64,000 nucleotides of DNA from Sepiola atlantica (taxonomy: Eukaryota; Mollusca; Cephalopoda; Sepiida; Sepiolidae), in the NCBI GenBank assembly GCA_963556195.1, contig OY744517.1:143250347-143314346 (forward strand), given 5' to 3'. The translations under genes and the position numbers were made by a program. Within the stretch, counting starts at the first letter, position 1; the number at the start of each line of letters is the position of its first letter. Below, piece after piece: positions 53,257 to 63,964 of this stretch. The notes below the pieces were generated by a model. That model did no database searches. It was not told where the DNA came from and saw only the letters and a list, made by a program, of their open reading frames with translations.

Positions 53257-53283
53257 TTTTGCCTTTATTATAGAGTAGCGAAC

Positions 53284-53323
<40 letters not shown>
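53284..53323. repeat. (ATT)n trinucleotide repeat
   Basis: About 13 ATT units. Read on the minus strand it is an (AAT)n tail to the LINE remnant that follows. Confidence 0.96.
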
Positions 53324-53324
<1 letters not shown>

Positions 53325-53660
53325 TAATCAGCAGGCCAGGTTTTTTATGCACCGGTTAATGTTATTGTTTGTGCCCTCTATCACGTCTTTTCAAAATTTA
53401 ATGACTTTTGCAAGTTGTTGCGTGTGTCGGTGAACCGTTATATAGTTTGTATTTAGTTGTTTTTTTCTTCTTTTTCAGCGGAAACATTAATCATAGAGCA
53501 CTTTTCACAGATTATTAGCGGCTGCAAGTTCAGCTGATTTTTGGTGAAAATCCAACTTCTTTCAAGTAACTATCAAGGTTTTTTAGCGAATTGATCCTAG
53601 TACTCCGATTACAATTTTTATCACTGTTCTTCTCTAGCCCTAGAGTCTGATAAATTTGGA
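53324..53660 (-). pseudogene. Probable LINE 3' end with (AAT)n tail
   Basis: On the minus strand, NSLKNLDSYLKEVGFSPKIS (about 53605-53545) fits the region after the VIPVVIGALG block in the two LINE remnants at 40640 and 42520. The following sequence is non-coding and closes at (AAT)n, as at 40526. Only a short stretch is recognisable. Confidence 0.45.
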
Positions 53661-53890
53661 CATGCCAGTATGTTTATAAACGACAATTTCACCCACAATG
53701 CTGTCGTTGTACAATCACTTTATTAATCTCTATATCGAAGTTTACATTATAATTCGGCTTGTTTCTCTGTTAGTTTGTTATTACGACCATAAGGTTGTCA
53801 ATAAGCATGCGCTAAATAGAAAGGACTTAATTCTTCAAAAGTCGATGCGTTACGTTTTCACTTACAGGTGTGTGTATAATCTATTATAGA
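53661..53890. other. Unassigned DNA
   Basis: Nothing recognised; it may be the decayed upstream part of the LINE remnant. Confidence 0.4.
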
Positions 53891-53894
53891 CCAG

Positions 53895-54283
53895 TGTTGT
53901 CGTTGGGAACCCAGGTTCTCTAGCTTTTCTGTGGGTACAATCACTCGAACGCCAATGTTTAGTTATTAATAAAGGTTTATTACAAAGAGAAGAATAGTTA
54001 CAGTAAATATAAGAGAGACAGGTTACTTGTGTTGATGGAGAGAAAGACAAACATATAGATAGACGGATAGCTCGTCCCGCTACACCTACTTACATTTTGC
54101 ATCCACCACTTCGGTGACGGCACTCCGGACAGGTTTTTTCTGCTTGAAGTCTCGCTAGTCAAGAGATAGAAGATCTCTGTTCGAAAGTCACGTGGTTTCG
54201 TCGACTTCTGTCTGGGGTCACCTCTGACCCTTAAGGTGTCGCTTAAACTTTCCAATTCAAACAACGGCCATCGTTATGTAACA
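53895..54283 (-). mobile_element. Solo LTR candidate
   Basis: On the minus strand the segment starts TGTTACATAACGATGG and ends CCCAACGACAACA, giving TG..CA ends within a TGTT/AACA inverted pair. An AATAAA signal lies about 75 bp before the end. The flanking five bases do not match (ACCAG and TACGT), and no internal retrotransposon sequence was seen, so this is tentative. Confidence 0.35.
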
Positions 54284-54419
54284 TACGTGGTAGTGGTATT
54301 GATATAGCTTTCTTTATATACGAAAATAAGGAGTAGACGACAACTGAAACTGTTTTCATTTATTTGGAAAGTTTTGATCACCCCAAATTTATAGAATATG
54401 AAAGCGACTTTGCAATCAA

Positions 54420-54965
54420 GTGGAGGATGATGAGGACTGATCATGACAAGTATCTGTTGACATTGGATTTGAAGACGATCATGTTGTAGCTCGCAGAGAG
54501 ACAGACCCGTGATAACGTGTTCCATAGATGGGAACTTCTTGAAATGGAACTCTGATCATGATAGGTATACGGAGGAAGAAAGGATAGTTCTTTTCTGCTG
54601 TGGTAGAAGATGAGTTGTCTGCTGTGAATGTCTTAAAGGATGAACAAGTGATTAGATATTAGTTGAGCACCTCCAATGGAAATAACGATAGGGTAGAGAA
54701 AAACTAGCAACGTCTTATATGTGAGAAAAGATATGTAGAGCACAGAAGAGATCAACCCCACTAAATTGTGAATTAGATTTTGTACTCTGTCAAGGCAGGA
54801 AATAGTGCTCTGAACGGCACCTCCACAGATAGAGCAGCAGTACTCCATCTTCGGACGTATCTAACTCTTATAGAGGTAGAATATTTCGTCAGGGGTCATG
54901 TATTTTCAAGAGCCTTAGAAATATCACACCATTTTTCTACTAACCTTTGCAACAGATTGAACTTT
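54420..54965 (-). pseudogene. LINE ORF2 C-terminal remnant with 3' region (CR1/Jockey-like)
   Basis: The minus strand from 54965 gives ISKALENT and KYSTSIRVRYVRRWSTAALS in one frame, then MEYCCSICGGAVQSTISCLD with RVQNLIHNLVG in another, followed by a decayed YFHGRCS region and the 3' non-coding part colinear with 19130 and 25225. Frameshifted; polymerase core absent. Confidence 0.7.
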
Positions 54966-54969
54966 TATT

Positions 54970-57900
54970 TTCTATCTGGTGTGCAAGTATTGGAGATCAG
55001 GAAAGGGTACTCTGAGCGGCATTTCCCCAGATGTTGTTGCTTTATTCTATATTGGGACGCATCTGACGCTTATTTATTTGTTTGTTTAAATAAGTGTTGA
55101 TGATATTTCAAGTGTTTGAATTATTTCCTCCATGCAATGATGGTTGATTATCTATGAAAAGCAAGAACTATGTTAAGGGCGTATATTTTTTATGTTTTTG
55201 ATTACGACTTAATAACAAGAACATCAAAACATTATTTAATGAAATATTTATGATCGAAGAATCTTAATTTCGGACAACACAGACAGTAAACAAGTATTGG
55301 TACAGTGTCATCCCTAAAAATGGCAACCATGGAAGCCTTTATCAAATAAACAGTCCTTGCTACAATCCAAGCATATTTGGTACGCATTACATCTAGTCTA
55401 TGCCTGACTTGTCCCTCAAGTTTCAGTCATAAATATCCAACAGTCTTTGTTTTATCGCCGTTCAATATGTGGGGACACTTGGTGGTTGTCTAATCACTAG
55501 GATGGGTGATAGGTGATAATATTGCGATTCATCGGATCTTAACATTCTGCAGTGACTATCTAAAAATTAATGTGCATCAAAAGAATCTCCAGACTGTTCC
55601 AAAAGAGGAGTATGTCAAAGTTATTGACAATTTTTCACGTTTTGTCTAGATGTTGGACAAATCAGGCGTAGACTGAATGTTAAGTGCGCCAAAGATGGTT
55701 GGATGGCAGAAAGGATTTTGAATTTTTTAACGATTCCATGTTTGGCATTTTTGTTGGTCACCCTATGTACCTAAATACATGAGACCTTACATAATTTCAA
55801 ACTGTATCACCGTGTAAGTGTACGTACCAGAAACGTCTAGATTTGAACACATCTAGACTGCTACTACAGTCTCTTGTATTTTTAATTGAAAACGTTCACA
55901 TTATTCAAGAAATAAGAACAAATTCATGGCAAAAAGTTTTCACAGCATACACGAAAAACTATCATGAGAAGACTTAAGAATGTTTGCTATAAACGACAAG
56001 TGAAAATATTTATTTGGTCCGTTGCAAAAATTCAGCGTGAAATGTTTTCGCTTATTTCGCGTTGCCTTCTTTCTGTTTTCTGGTTTTCTTTTTCCAGCTC
56101 ATAAATTATTCATTCCTTGACTTATAACGGCAAAACGACACGAATTAGACAACCGAAAACTAAACATTGTTTGTAAAGTTATTCAACGCGAAATACTTGC
56201 AAAGACTGCGATACGGATCCACGGCCTTCTCAAATTCTAGGGAAAGAGACCGCCATTAGCCTGCCAAGAAAAAAGTGTCGGTTGTCGATCTCTAATTTCA
56301 AATGCTTATAAATAACCTTAAACTCAACCTTTTTTATAAGAAAATAATATCGGTTGTTTACTCAAACTTCAAAGATTTATCAATCAGTTTAAATTGGGCA
56401 CGGGCAAGGAATACCACGAAGCTGCTTCCCAACCAACTACAACATGGTCGTCTTCAAGTCTAATGTAAACGAATACTTGTTGAGACATCCTCTTGGATAA
56501 TCAATTATTTTAAAGTAATATTCTCGCCATTCTACTCACTGATTCCAATCTCCTCGTGATGGTGTTCATCGTCTAACTGAAAATATATTTAACCGTTATC
56601 CTTGAGTGGCCTCGAGTCTCTATAAGTGGCGACCTAGGAGTAAAAAAAATGTTTTTTAACCAAAAAATGAATACTCACGTAATTGAAAAATAATTTACAA
56701 AAAGTCAAATAATTATTCGATTTTAATAAAAATTTCAGAATTTATTAATAAATCGGTGTTAATATAAAGTATTTATGTATTGAAAAAGACAAACTTATAG
56801 ATTTGTGGGGTCACTAAAATTATTCCCCCCCTTAATTTTAAGGACTCTTGTGAGTCAAACCAAGGTAACCTTGTTAGTGTGCTTGGGCATAGTCAGAATA
56901 CTGCAAACCCAGAAAGTCTATCCGCATAAAAAAAATAAAATAAAAATAAAAACTATCTTTTAGGGTAGTTGTAGTTCACATAGCAATCATCAACAAACAG
57001 ATGCCGCGGGAGTTAAAAACGTGGGAGCACCGGAGAAGATCAACTTTCATGAGAACCGGAAGTTGCACTTCTACAGTTAGCACATAGCTGTCCTCAGAAG
57101 ATTCAAATGACAGTTACTGAAAGGAACAAGTCAGGAGAATCAGATACCACAAAACAGTCACAATCAATTTTCTTTGATGCTTCTGAGTTTTGTAAAAATG
57201 TTCGATGCCACACCTTGATCCAACCACTGAGACGGTTGTCTCTCATTAACACAGTATTGTTTCCACGTGACACCCCGTTCGAAAATGGGCTGTGTTTTTC
57301 TTAAAAAAGAAACGATAAGTTCTCTCATTTTCGCTTAGTTTGTTTATATACCGAGCTTGTTAAGCTACTTTAGTAGTCTAGTACTGTTGTCACATGACAT
57401 ACGATTAACTTTAATCAGATTTACAGTAGTTGTGCCATTGAAATACCTCTTTTAACATTTTCAATTCGTACTTGTCAAATAGAGCTTAAATCTCACGATT
57501 TTCGTTATTTTACAGGGTTTCATCTCTATCATCAAAATTGCTTAAAGAAATGTTGTGGTATGAAGTTATCGACCTCCACACGCTAGTTATTATGTGTCTC
57601 ATTGTTAGTTCTGGTTGACGAATCACTAAACTCACTTCTTCTCCCCCGGGTTGTGTTGTAAGATTGTAGTTCGTCGAACGATGATATTTCACATGTTGGT
57701 TGCTGGGTACAAACAAGAAATAAAAATAAGTATGAACCCATGCATAATTTTATATATTCCTAATTTCATCCACGAAACGTAGATACAATTAGTATAAGGA
57801 AACATTTACTGGAACACTGCATGTATACGCTAAACATTCTATAATATTTTGTCGGATTCTTAGTTCTCAAAAGTCTACTAAAGTCTTTAACCAGTTTTCA

Positions 57901-58040
57901 GTTCTCAAAATTTGACTAACTTTTTCTGCTGGGCCTCGGTTCGAAAGTTAAACTGTCTTATCCAGTTTTCAGTTACCAGCATAATATGGGGCCCAAAACT
58001 CCAGGACGTTTCTGAACGACGTGCATTTCAAGTGACGCTG
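54970..58040. other. Unassigned DNA
   Basis: About 3 kb with no gene or repeat family recognised, apart from a short block near 55424 shared with 49398 and a CAGTTTTCAGTT pair at 57890 and 57962. The frames at 57107-57304 and 57510-57716 have no recognised domain. A host intron or intergenic region is likely. Confidence 0.5.
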
Positions 58041-58041
58041 G

Positions 58042-58616
58042 AGTGATCTCTCTAAACGTCGAAGATCTCTCGCTTATATTGATAGAAACGCTAGGCTGGA
58101 CTGGGTCATCTATATATTGGGAATTAGTTAATTCATTAATCTCAGCATCAGCTTCACTGCCTAATTATCAATTTTTTTAATTCAGGATTTATCATTTTGA
58201 AAAAAATTGTTTCAGCCCCTTCTCCTCTCTTTACTTTAGATAGTAGCTTTCAACTACACGCGACATGAGTGGGTCATAGAGTTCCCTTGTTCATTTTACT
58301 CTCTATATATTTAACTCATTTCGCTTAGCTCTAAACGGTGAAGATCTCCCGCTTTTATTGAGATCAACCCTAGGCTAGCCTGGATGAACTATGAATGGAT
58401 AATTAGTTACTTCGTTAGTCGCACCACTGCTCTTCACTGCTTAATTACCACTAATTAACTTTTCAAATTCAGGATTTATCATTTTGGGAAAATAGTCTCA
58501 GTCCCATTCTCTTATCTTGACTTTAATTAGTACCTTTTAACTACACGCGGCATATATGCGTCATAGAGTGCCCTTGTTCATTCTACTCTCTATATGTTAT
58601 GTTTAACCTATTTCGT
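58042..58616 (+). repeat. Diverged tandem duplication, unit about 285 bp
   Basis: Two units (about 58042-58326 and 58327-58616) share GAAGATCTC.CGCTT, CTAGGCT, ATTAGTTA.TTC.TTA, TTCAGGATTTATCATTTTG, CAACTACACGCG.CAT and TCATAGAGT.CCCTTGTTCA, then ACTCTCTATAT. No coding potential. Confidence 0.85.
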
Positions 58617-59045
58617 TTTCTAAGATGCTGATTCATCCGTCCATTGTGACAATTATAGCTCTTGAAACAAGTGAGCGGAAAAAGGTTCCCGAAATTCCAG
58701 CAATTAATATACATCTTATTCACCCCACACACATACCACTCGATATTTGGATATTTCAGAATAAAGCTATATGGCCATTGAAATGTGCATGCCACCTTGA
58801 AAACTGTGTTGATCAAAGATTTTGTTTATTTTAGTGAACAATCAATACAACCACTAACCACTAACAAAGTCTTAGTATCTTAATTCCATTCTCAACACAA
58901 GCGTTGGTCAAGAATCAGACTTCCACACCGAATTCTTTCGTATGGGTCAACTTTACCCATTCACCTGTTATTCTTGCCGATCGAGAAGGGGAAAAACATA
59001 TTTTGTCCTTTTTTTGTTCTAATAAATGTGTACTGAGTTCGATTT
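58617..59045. other. Unassigned DNA
   Basis: Overlapping frames on both strands at 58583-58834 are not recognised. Confidence 0.45.
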
Positions 59046-59049
59046 GAAT

Positions 59050-59485
59050 TAAGATTTTATAACAGCAACGTGTGTCCACACTGCTATATGAAAGTGAAAC
59101 TTGGAATCTGAAAATCAGTCAAGAGAGAAAATTAGACGCGTTTGATTCCAAATGCCTTAAAAAGACTCTAGGAATCAAATGGAGCGATCGAACTACCAAC
59201 GAAGTAGTCAGAGACCGCACTGACTAACAGGTTGTATCATCAATAATCAATAATGACGTCTAGACTGGCTCGGGCATGCCGTAAGATTGGCCTCAGAGAG
59301 ATATTCTGACCAAGTGCTTCAGTGGAGCCCTGATGGAAAAAGAAGAGAAATACCAAAAATTAACTGGAAGCAAACAATCGAGAGAAGAGATGATCGGGCG
59401 CTGTAGATCTGGCTTCAACCATAAACGATGGCTCACTTTGACTGCTTCGCGCGTCGCAGAACGCGGGAGATCCTAAGTCTAAGTA
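59050..59485 (+). pseudogene. RTE/BovB-like LINE C-terminal remnant
   Basis: STLLYESETWNLKIS, KLDAFDSKCLKKTLGIKWSD, RTTNEVVRDRT and, after frameshifts, SSIINN, SGMP, LTKCFSGALME and an R.K..WR-like end match the C-terminal part of RTE-type non-LTR retrotransposon reverse transcriptases (LLYGSETW.L, FD.KCLRRILGI.W.D, E.R.RT). A stop follows RDRTD and at least two shifts follow. The end GAGATCCTAAGTCTAAGTAAGG may be its 3' untranslated part. Confidence 0.8.
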
Positions 59486-59489
59486 AGGC

Positions 59490-60385
59490 CACGCGTTCGA
59501 CTTTTTAATTACTTTTGTAAGTATTATTTTCTCTTTTTCATATTTTAATTATTGAATGGTTTTATTGAATTAGATCGCTATGTATCACAGAATGGCGTAT
59601 ACAATGTGTTGCGTTTCAACCTTGCGTCATACATAAATGAAAGTCCATAATTATACTTTGTCAGCTGTTTGTTCTTTTACGAACCCTTTTTGCAATCTTT
59701 TTCAGACCGAGAACACGCCACTTGCAAATTACGTTTCATACCACAAAAAATGACTAAGTCAAGATAAAACTATTGGAAAACAGATAAGGTTAATTCTGCT
59801 CGATCTTTGTTCCAAATCCCTTATAAGTGATACGGAGGGAAATCGATCATAACTGTTTAATCATATCTTATCTAATCATTTTAAAATCAAGATTTTACCA
59901 TGCACTATCCAAACCTCTTCTTATCACATTCTCTTGAAGCCATGTGACTCACATCCGTTTCTATAAATTCCCAGTGTAATAAATATAACCTCGAGTTTTG
60001 CATGTTAACCCCGATTGCACTTTTATTCCCTGCTATGTTAAACTAAACAATTTATATACTAGCGGATCTAGTCGTCTAATATTTGACCAATGTATATTGG
60101 TTGATGGTCCCTTAGTCGAGTTTTTGCTGATATTGTGGGCTGTCTGGGTGGCTTCATGGCGCATTTCTAAACTATATAATGAAGTAAAATCGGCCTATTT
60201 CTGTACTTTTGTGATTAATAACTTATGTACTACAAAATCGATATTTATAATTAAAAAACACAACATTTTTGTGTTTTGATAATTATCTTCATAACATTAA
60301 TTTACAAAAAACTATCATTTAAAACAAATCTCATATTAGAGCAATTTTGTGTCTACGGTCGTCTCACTCCTGTTGTACTATCTAT
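59490..60385. other. Unassigned DNA
   Basis: No gene or repeat recognised. The 59998-60279 frame has no known domain. Confidence 0.45.
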
Positions 60386-60475
60386 CATGATGATAATGAA
60401 GACGACGACGATTATGATGATCATAATGATCATCATGATCATGATGATCATCATCATCTTCATCATGATTTATCA
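60386..60475. repeat. Imperfect ATGATC/ATCATG simple repeat
   Basis: Interleaved ATGAT and ATCAT units make it self-complementary. The D/H-rich frame is an artefact. Confidence 0.9.
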
Positions 60476-60652
60476 GGATTGTTTCAAAACCTCTTGAAGA
60501 GAAGAATATATAAGACACTTCTGGGCGGGACTGACGGTGATTCTTTAAAGGTCGTATGTCTTGCAGCATCATTGTCTATTACCAATAATTAATGCAAATA
60601 CATTTTTACCCAAAATAAATGTTCTTTATTTTATTATGTCAGTTAACTTATT

Positions 60653-60656
<4 letters not shown>

Positions 60657-60744
<88 letters not shown>
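60657..60744. repeat. (TA)n microsatellite
   Basis: Long TA tract with one TATGTA interruption. Confidence 0.97.
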
Positions 60745-60782
60745 GACAGAGAGAGAGAGGGAGAGAGAGAGAGAGAAAGAGA
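60745..60782. repeat. (GA)n microsatellite
   Basis: GA tract following the TA tract. Confidence 0.94.
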
Positions 60783-61138
60783 TAGCATAATATTTGCTGT
60801 TTTAAGAGATCACTCGCTTCTAAACGAAATCTCTAGCTCTTCATGATACATAATATTTCCGTTTATGTCCCTTTTATTTACGCATTCCCAAACATGTTAT
60901 CGCTAAATTTCAAATGCATAAACTATTTAACAGTCGTTTGTTTCTTACTAGCAGTAATATCTATCCAACGACGGATTCATAAGGATGAGAGATACGTGAA
61001 ATCTTTCATACGCCACACATATTTTAAAACCAAACGGATATGATAAAAGTGAAAGTGTAAGAAAATAGACATTACACCACTGAAGTTATTGGTATTAAAA
61101 AGTCTTACTCTTTAGAGTTACTCATGTATCTTGCTAGA

Positions 61139-61715
61139 AAAATACCCGTCCCAAGACCGGTAAAATTAATTCCCAAAACAGAACAGTTTTGCACCATTTT
61201 ATACCCCCTTTACGAAGATTTAAATCAAGATATAATACTACAAAACTTATATCTAGAATTCTTGTTCTAATTTTGATCAAAAGCCATTATATGTTATTAA
61301 TTCTAGAAACTGTCTAAAATTTAAGCCTTAAGCTTAAATGGTCTTGATAATAAATTGAAATTCAGGGAATCTTGCTTAATTGGTGTCTAATAATTATGAA
61401 TCAAATTTAATGCAAGTCTAACATATTTGAATTATAAAATCCAAAGTTTCGCTTTATATTATGTTCCTGGTAACTCTTTAAATTACTTCAAAGAAACTAA
61501 AAATTGGAGAATATTTATTAATTGATGTCTAATACCTATTTTTAAATTTCACAAAAATCGGAGTTATCTGCATTTTAATGAAAGGCTTTTCCCTTCTTTA
61601 AACCCGTTGCATAAAACCAAATTAAACTAAACATAGCAAACATTACCCCCCTTGCGCCTAACAGCTGTGTTCTAAAATTCATAGTGATCGCTTAATTAGT
61701 TTAGGTATGTGTGTG
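61139..61715 (+). repeat. 600-bp dispersed repeat, copy C
   Basis: Same blocks, order and orientation as copies A and B; without the palindrome of copy A. Followed by a TA tract, the target of the Tc1/mariner insertion. Confidence 0.85.
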
Positions 61716-61724
61716 TCTTATACA

Positions 61725-61764
<40 letters not shown>

Positions 61765-61766
61765 TA
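61725..61766. repeat. (TA)n microsatellite
   Basis: TA tract interrupted by the transposon; it resumes at 63313. Confidence 0.95.
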
Positions 61767-61978
61767 AACTGTTTCTCGCTTTATTGCAGATCATAATATT
61801 GTTAATAACTTCAATAATATAAATCGCACAAGTTTGAAATGTTGCACACTGAAAGAGTGCTCCTAAGTAGGTAAGATACCAAAATATTTTGCAAATTTAT
61901 ACAATATTCCTAAAGTTATAGACATTTATGCATTTGTTAGCCACTTTCACTGTTTCTCACTTTATTGCAGGTTTGTAA
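61767..61978 (+). repeat. Left inverted repeat of the Tc1/mariner element
   Basis: Outer site AACTGTTTCTCGCTTTATTG (61767) and inner site CACTGTTTCTCACTTTATTG (61948) are near-identical direct repeats. Between them are blocks such as GCACACTGAAAGAGTGCTCC and AGTAGGTAAG, repeated inverted in the right end. Confidence 0.9.
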
Positions 61979-61980
61979 AA

Positions 61981-63002
61981 ATGCCCAAAAATCGACGTTT
62001 GACTACTACTGAAAGGCAACGGGTTGTAGCTGGCCTTGAAGAAGGACTGACACTTCTGGATTTAGCCAAGGAACTAAGAAGGGATAAGAGAACCTTGGTT
62101 TCTTTTGTGGAGAATCCCAACACTGCACCAAGGAAAGATAAGGGTACAAGAAGGAGCATTTCCCTCGCGATATGCGAAAAATACGCAGACAGATCATTAG
62201 GGAACCAAATGGCACTAGCGCCTCCATTTTTGGCAAAGCTGGCGTTGTTCCGATGTCCAGGAAGACCAGCTGCAGTGTCTTGAATGAGATGGCCAGGAAC
62301 GTGAAGCCCATTTCCAGGCCTTCCTTGAACAAAACCTATAAGGGAAAACGCATTGCGTGGGCAGAAAAATACATGAAAACGGACTTCCAACAGGTTCTAT
62401 TCACAGATGAAGCTAGAGCCACACTTGATGATCCGGATGGATGGGCTACAGTTTGGAGTCCTACCAGAGCTGCTATCTGACATCGCGTTCGTCGCCAACA
62501 AGGTGGCGGGGGAGTGATGTTTTGGGCGGGTATCATAGGTGATAAATTAATTGGACCTTTCCGAGTGCCAGAGGTTGTGAAACTCACACGCCAAGCATAG
62601 ATATCGTTCTTAGATGAGCATTTGTCACCTTGGCTTGACGACCTGCGTTTACCTCGTCTACGTCAACTGATTTTTATGCACGACAATACTCCATCTCATG
62701 CAGCAAAGGCTACGACTACCTTCCTCGCATCTCTGGGCATCAAGGGAGAGAGTCTCATGACTTGGCCGCTTTGTTCTCCTGACTTAAACTGGTCAATTTT
62801 AAAGAGGAAAGTTATTGAAGGAGGACAACAATTTACATCAAAAGATGCCCTCGGGAATAAAATTGTTGATGTTGCTAGTAGCATAACACCTTCCCAAATC
62901 AACAGATTGACTTCATCTGTTGATGGGAGACTTCAGAGGGTAATTTCAAGAAATGGGAGATTTGTTGATAAATTATTCAATTGTGTGGTGCATATCTGGT
63001 GA
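61981..63002 (+). pseudogene. Tc1/mariner-family transposase, inactivated
   Basis: The start MPKNRRLTTTERQRVVAG opens an N-terminal helix-turn-helix. After a frameshift near 62155-62180 come RRQIIREPNGTSASIFGKAG, VLFTDEARATLDDPDGW (first catalytic D), a stop at 62478, VMFWAGI, a stop near 62598, IFMHDNTPSHAAKA (second D) and CSPDLNWSILKRKV. In intact Tc1 proteins the last motif is SPDLNPIENLW; here about five residues including the third catalytic acid are missing. Restoring frame alone would therefore not give an active enzyme. It ends at TGA 63000-63002, close to the expected length of about 340 residues. Confidence 0.92.
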
Positions 63003-63104
63003 TTTCTTTCTTACATTTCATTCATATTGTTACTTATGATTGAAATGATTAAAATAATTAACCCTGCTAAGTAAAATTTGTTTTATCACCTATGGACTGT
63101 ATTT

Positions 63105-63309
63105 TAAAAAACTTGCAATAAAGCGACAAACAGTAAAAATTGCTAACAAATACATAAATGTCTATAACTTTAAAAGTATAGATTTGCAAAATATTTTGGT
63201 ACTTACCTACTTAGGAGCACTCTTTCAGTGTGCAAAATTTCAAACTTGTGCGATTTATATTATTGAAGTTATTAACAATATTATGAATTGCAATAAAGCG
63301 AAGAACACA

Positions 63310-63312
<3 letters not shown>
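63105..63312 (-). repeat. Right inverted repeat of the Tc1/mariner element
   Basis: On the minus strand the tip reads CACTGTGTTCTTCGCTTTAT and the inner site ACTGTTTGTCGCTTTATTGC (63134 downward). The AGTGTGCAAAATTTCAAA and TTAGGAGCACTCTTTCAG blocks pair with the left repeat. Confidence 0.9.

Positions 63313-63348
<36 letters not shown>
63313..63348. repeat. (TA)n microsatellite
   Basis: Right half of the TA tract that received the transposon. Confidence 0.96.

Positions 63349-63378
<30 letters not shown>
63349..63378. repeat. (GA)n microsatellite
   Basis: GA tract following the TA tract. Confidence 0.95.
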
Positions 63379-63379
<1 letters not shown>

Positions 63380-63380
<1 letters not shown>

Positions 63381-63594
63381 TATCTTGTGACCCTGTTTAG
63401 AAGCCGAAATTAAGACAAGGAACACGGGGTTAGGTGAACAATATATATTGAGGAAAAGATATGTACAGAGTACAAGAAAAGTGTCCTGACTGCCAGAGTA
63501 GACTGGAGTTCAATCAAATTACGAGAAGCCTAAATACATCCAGTATTTCATTAGAAATGGACGAGTCCAACTGTTCGTCATATGGTACGGAACC

Positions 63595-63596
<2 letters not shown>
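63380..63596. other. Unassigned DNA
   Basis: Non-coding, possibly LTR-like (GAACACGGGGTTAGGTGAAC region), but without a pair or clear boundaries. Confidence 0.3.

Positions 63597-63640
<44 letters not shown>
63597..63640. repeat. (TA)n microsatellite
   Basis: Uninterrupted TA tract. Confidence 0.97.
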
Positions 63641-63644
<4 letters not shown>

Positions 63645-63775
63645 TCTGATTTAATATTCGTTGTTGTTATTTTGACGATAATTAGCTCTGTTGCAGCTAC
63701 TGGTACATTTGGCTTTCCTAAGCCTTGTAGAGTTTATTCTTCGTTTGTTTACATAATTTCGCCCGATCGTAAAGG

Positions 63776-63777
<2 letters not shown>

Positions 63778-63870
<93 letters not shown>
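63778..63870. repeat. (CA)n-(TA)n microsatellite
   Basis: Eight CA units followed by about 76 bp of TA. Read on the minus strand it is the 3' tail of the hammerhead-bearing sequence at 63896-63941. Confidence 0.97.
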
Positions 63871-63873
<3 letters not shown>

Positions 63874-63895
63874 TTATTTTATAGATAAAAAAATT

Positions 63896-63941
63896 ATTCG
63901 CTGACACGTGTTTCGTCGTACGGCGACTCTTCAGAGCAAAT
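63896..63941 (-). ncRNA. Hammerhead ribozyme candidate, best copy
   Basis: Minus strand, 5' to 3': ATTTGCT (stem I), CTGAAGA (63928-63934), stem II GTCG with loop CCGTA and CGAC, GAAA (63911-63914), a short stem III C-ACGT-G, then TC completing the GTC triplet (63903-63905), then AGCGAAT (stem I partner, 7 bp with one G-U). All core residues of the consensus CUGANGA/GAAA are present, the A15.1-U16.1 pair is kept, and GTC is the preferred cleavage triplet. The minimal one-pair stem III is like that of retroelement hammerheads, which often act as dimers. A TA tail follows 26 bases later. Confidence 0.7.
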
Positions 63942-63964
63942 CGAGTATCGAGACCTATCCTAGT

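Larger units (their letters stand above)
61767..63312 (+). mobile_element. Tc1/mariner transposon, full length but inactive
   Basis: A 1546-bp element inserted in a TA tract with TA on both sides. Long inverted repeats (about 200 bp) lie at each end. Each repeat carries the same short site twice, once at the tip and once at the inner end, the IR/DR layout known from Sleeping Beauty-type Tc1 elements. Between them lies one transposase reading frame, now broken. It belongs to the DNA cut-and-paste class targeting TA. Confidence 0.92.

Noticed and set aside
60347..60592. D/H-rich 81-codon frame
   Set aside because: Produced by the ATGATC simple repeat.
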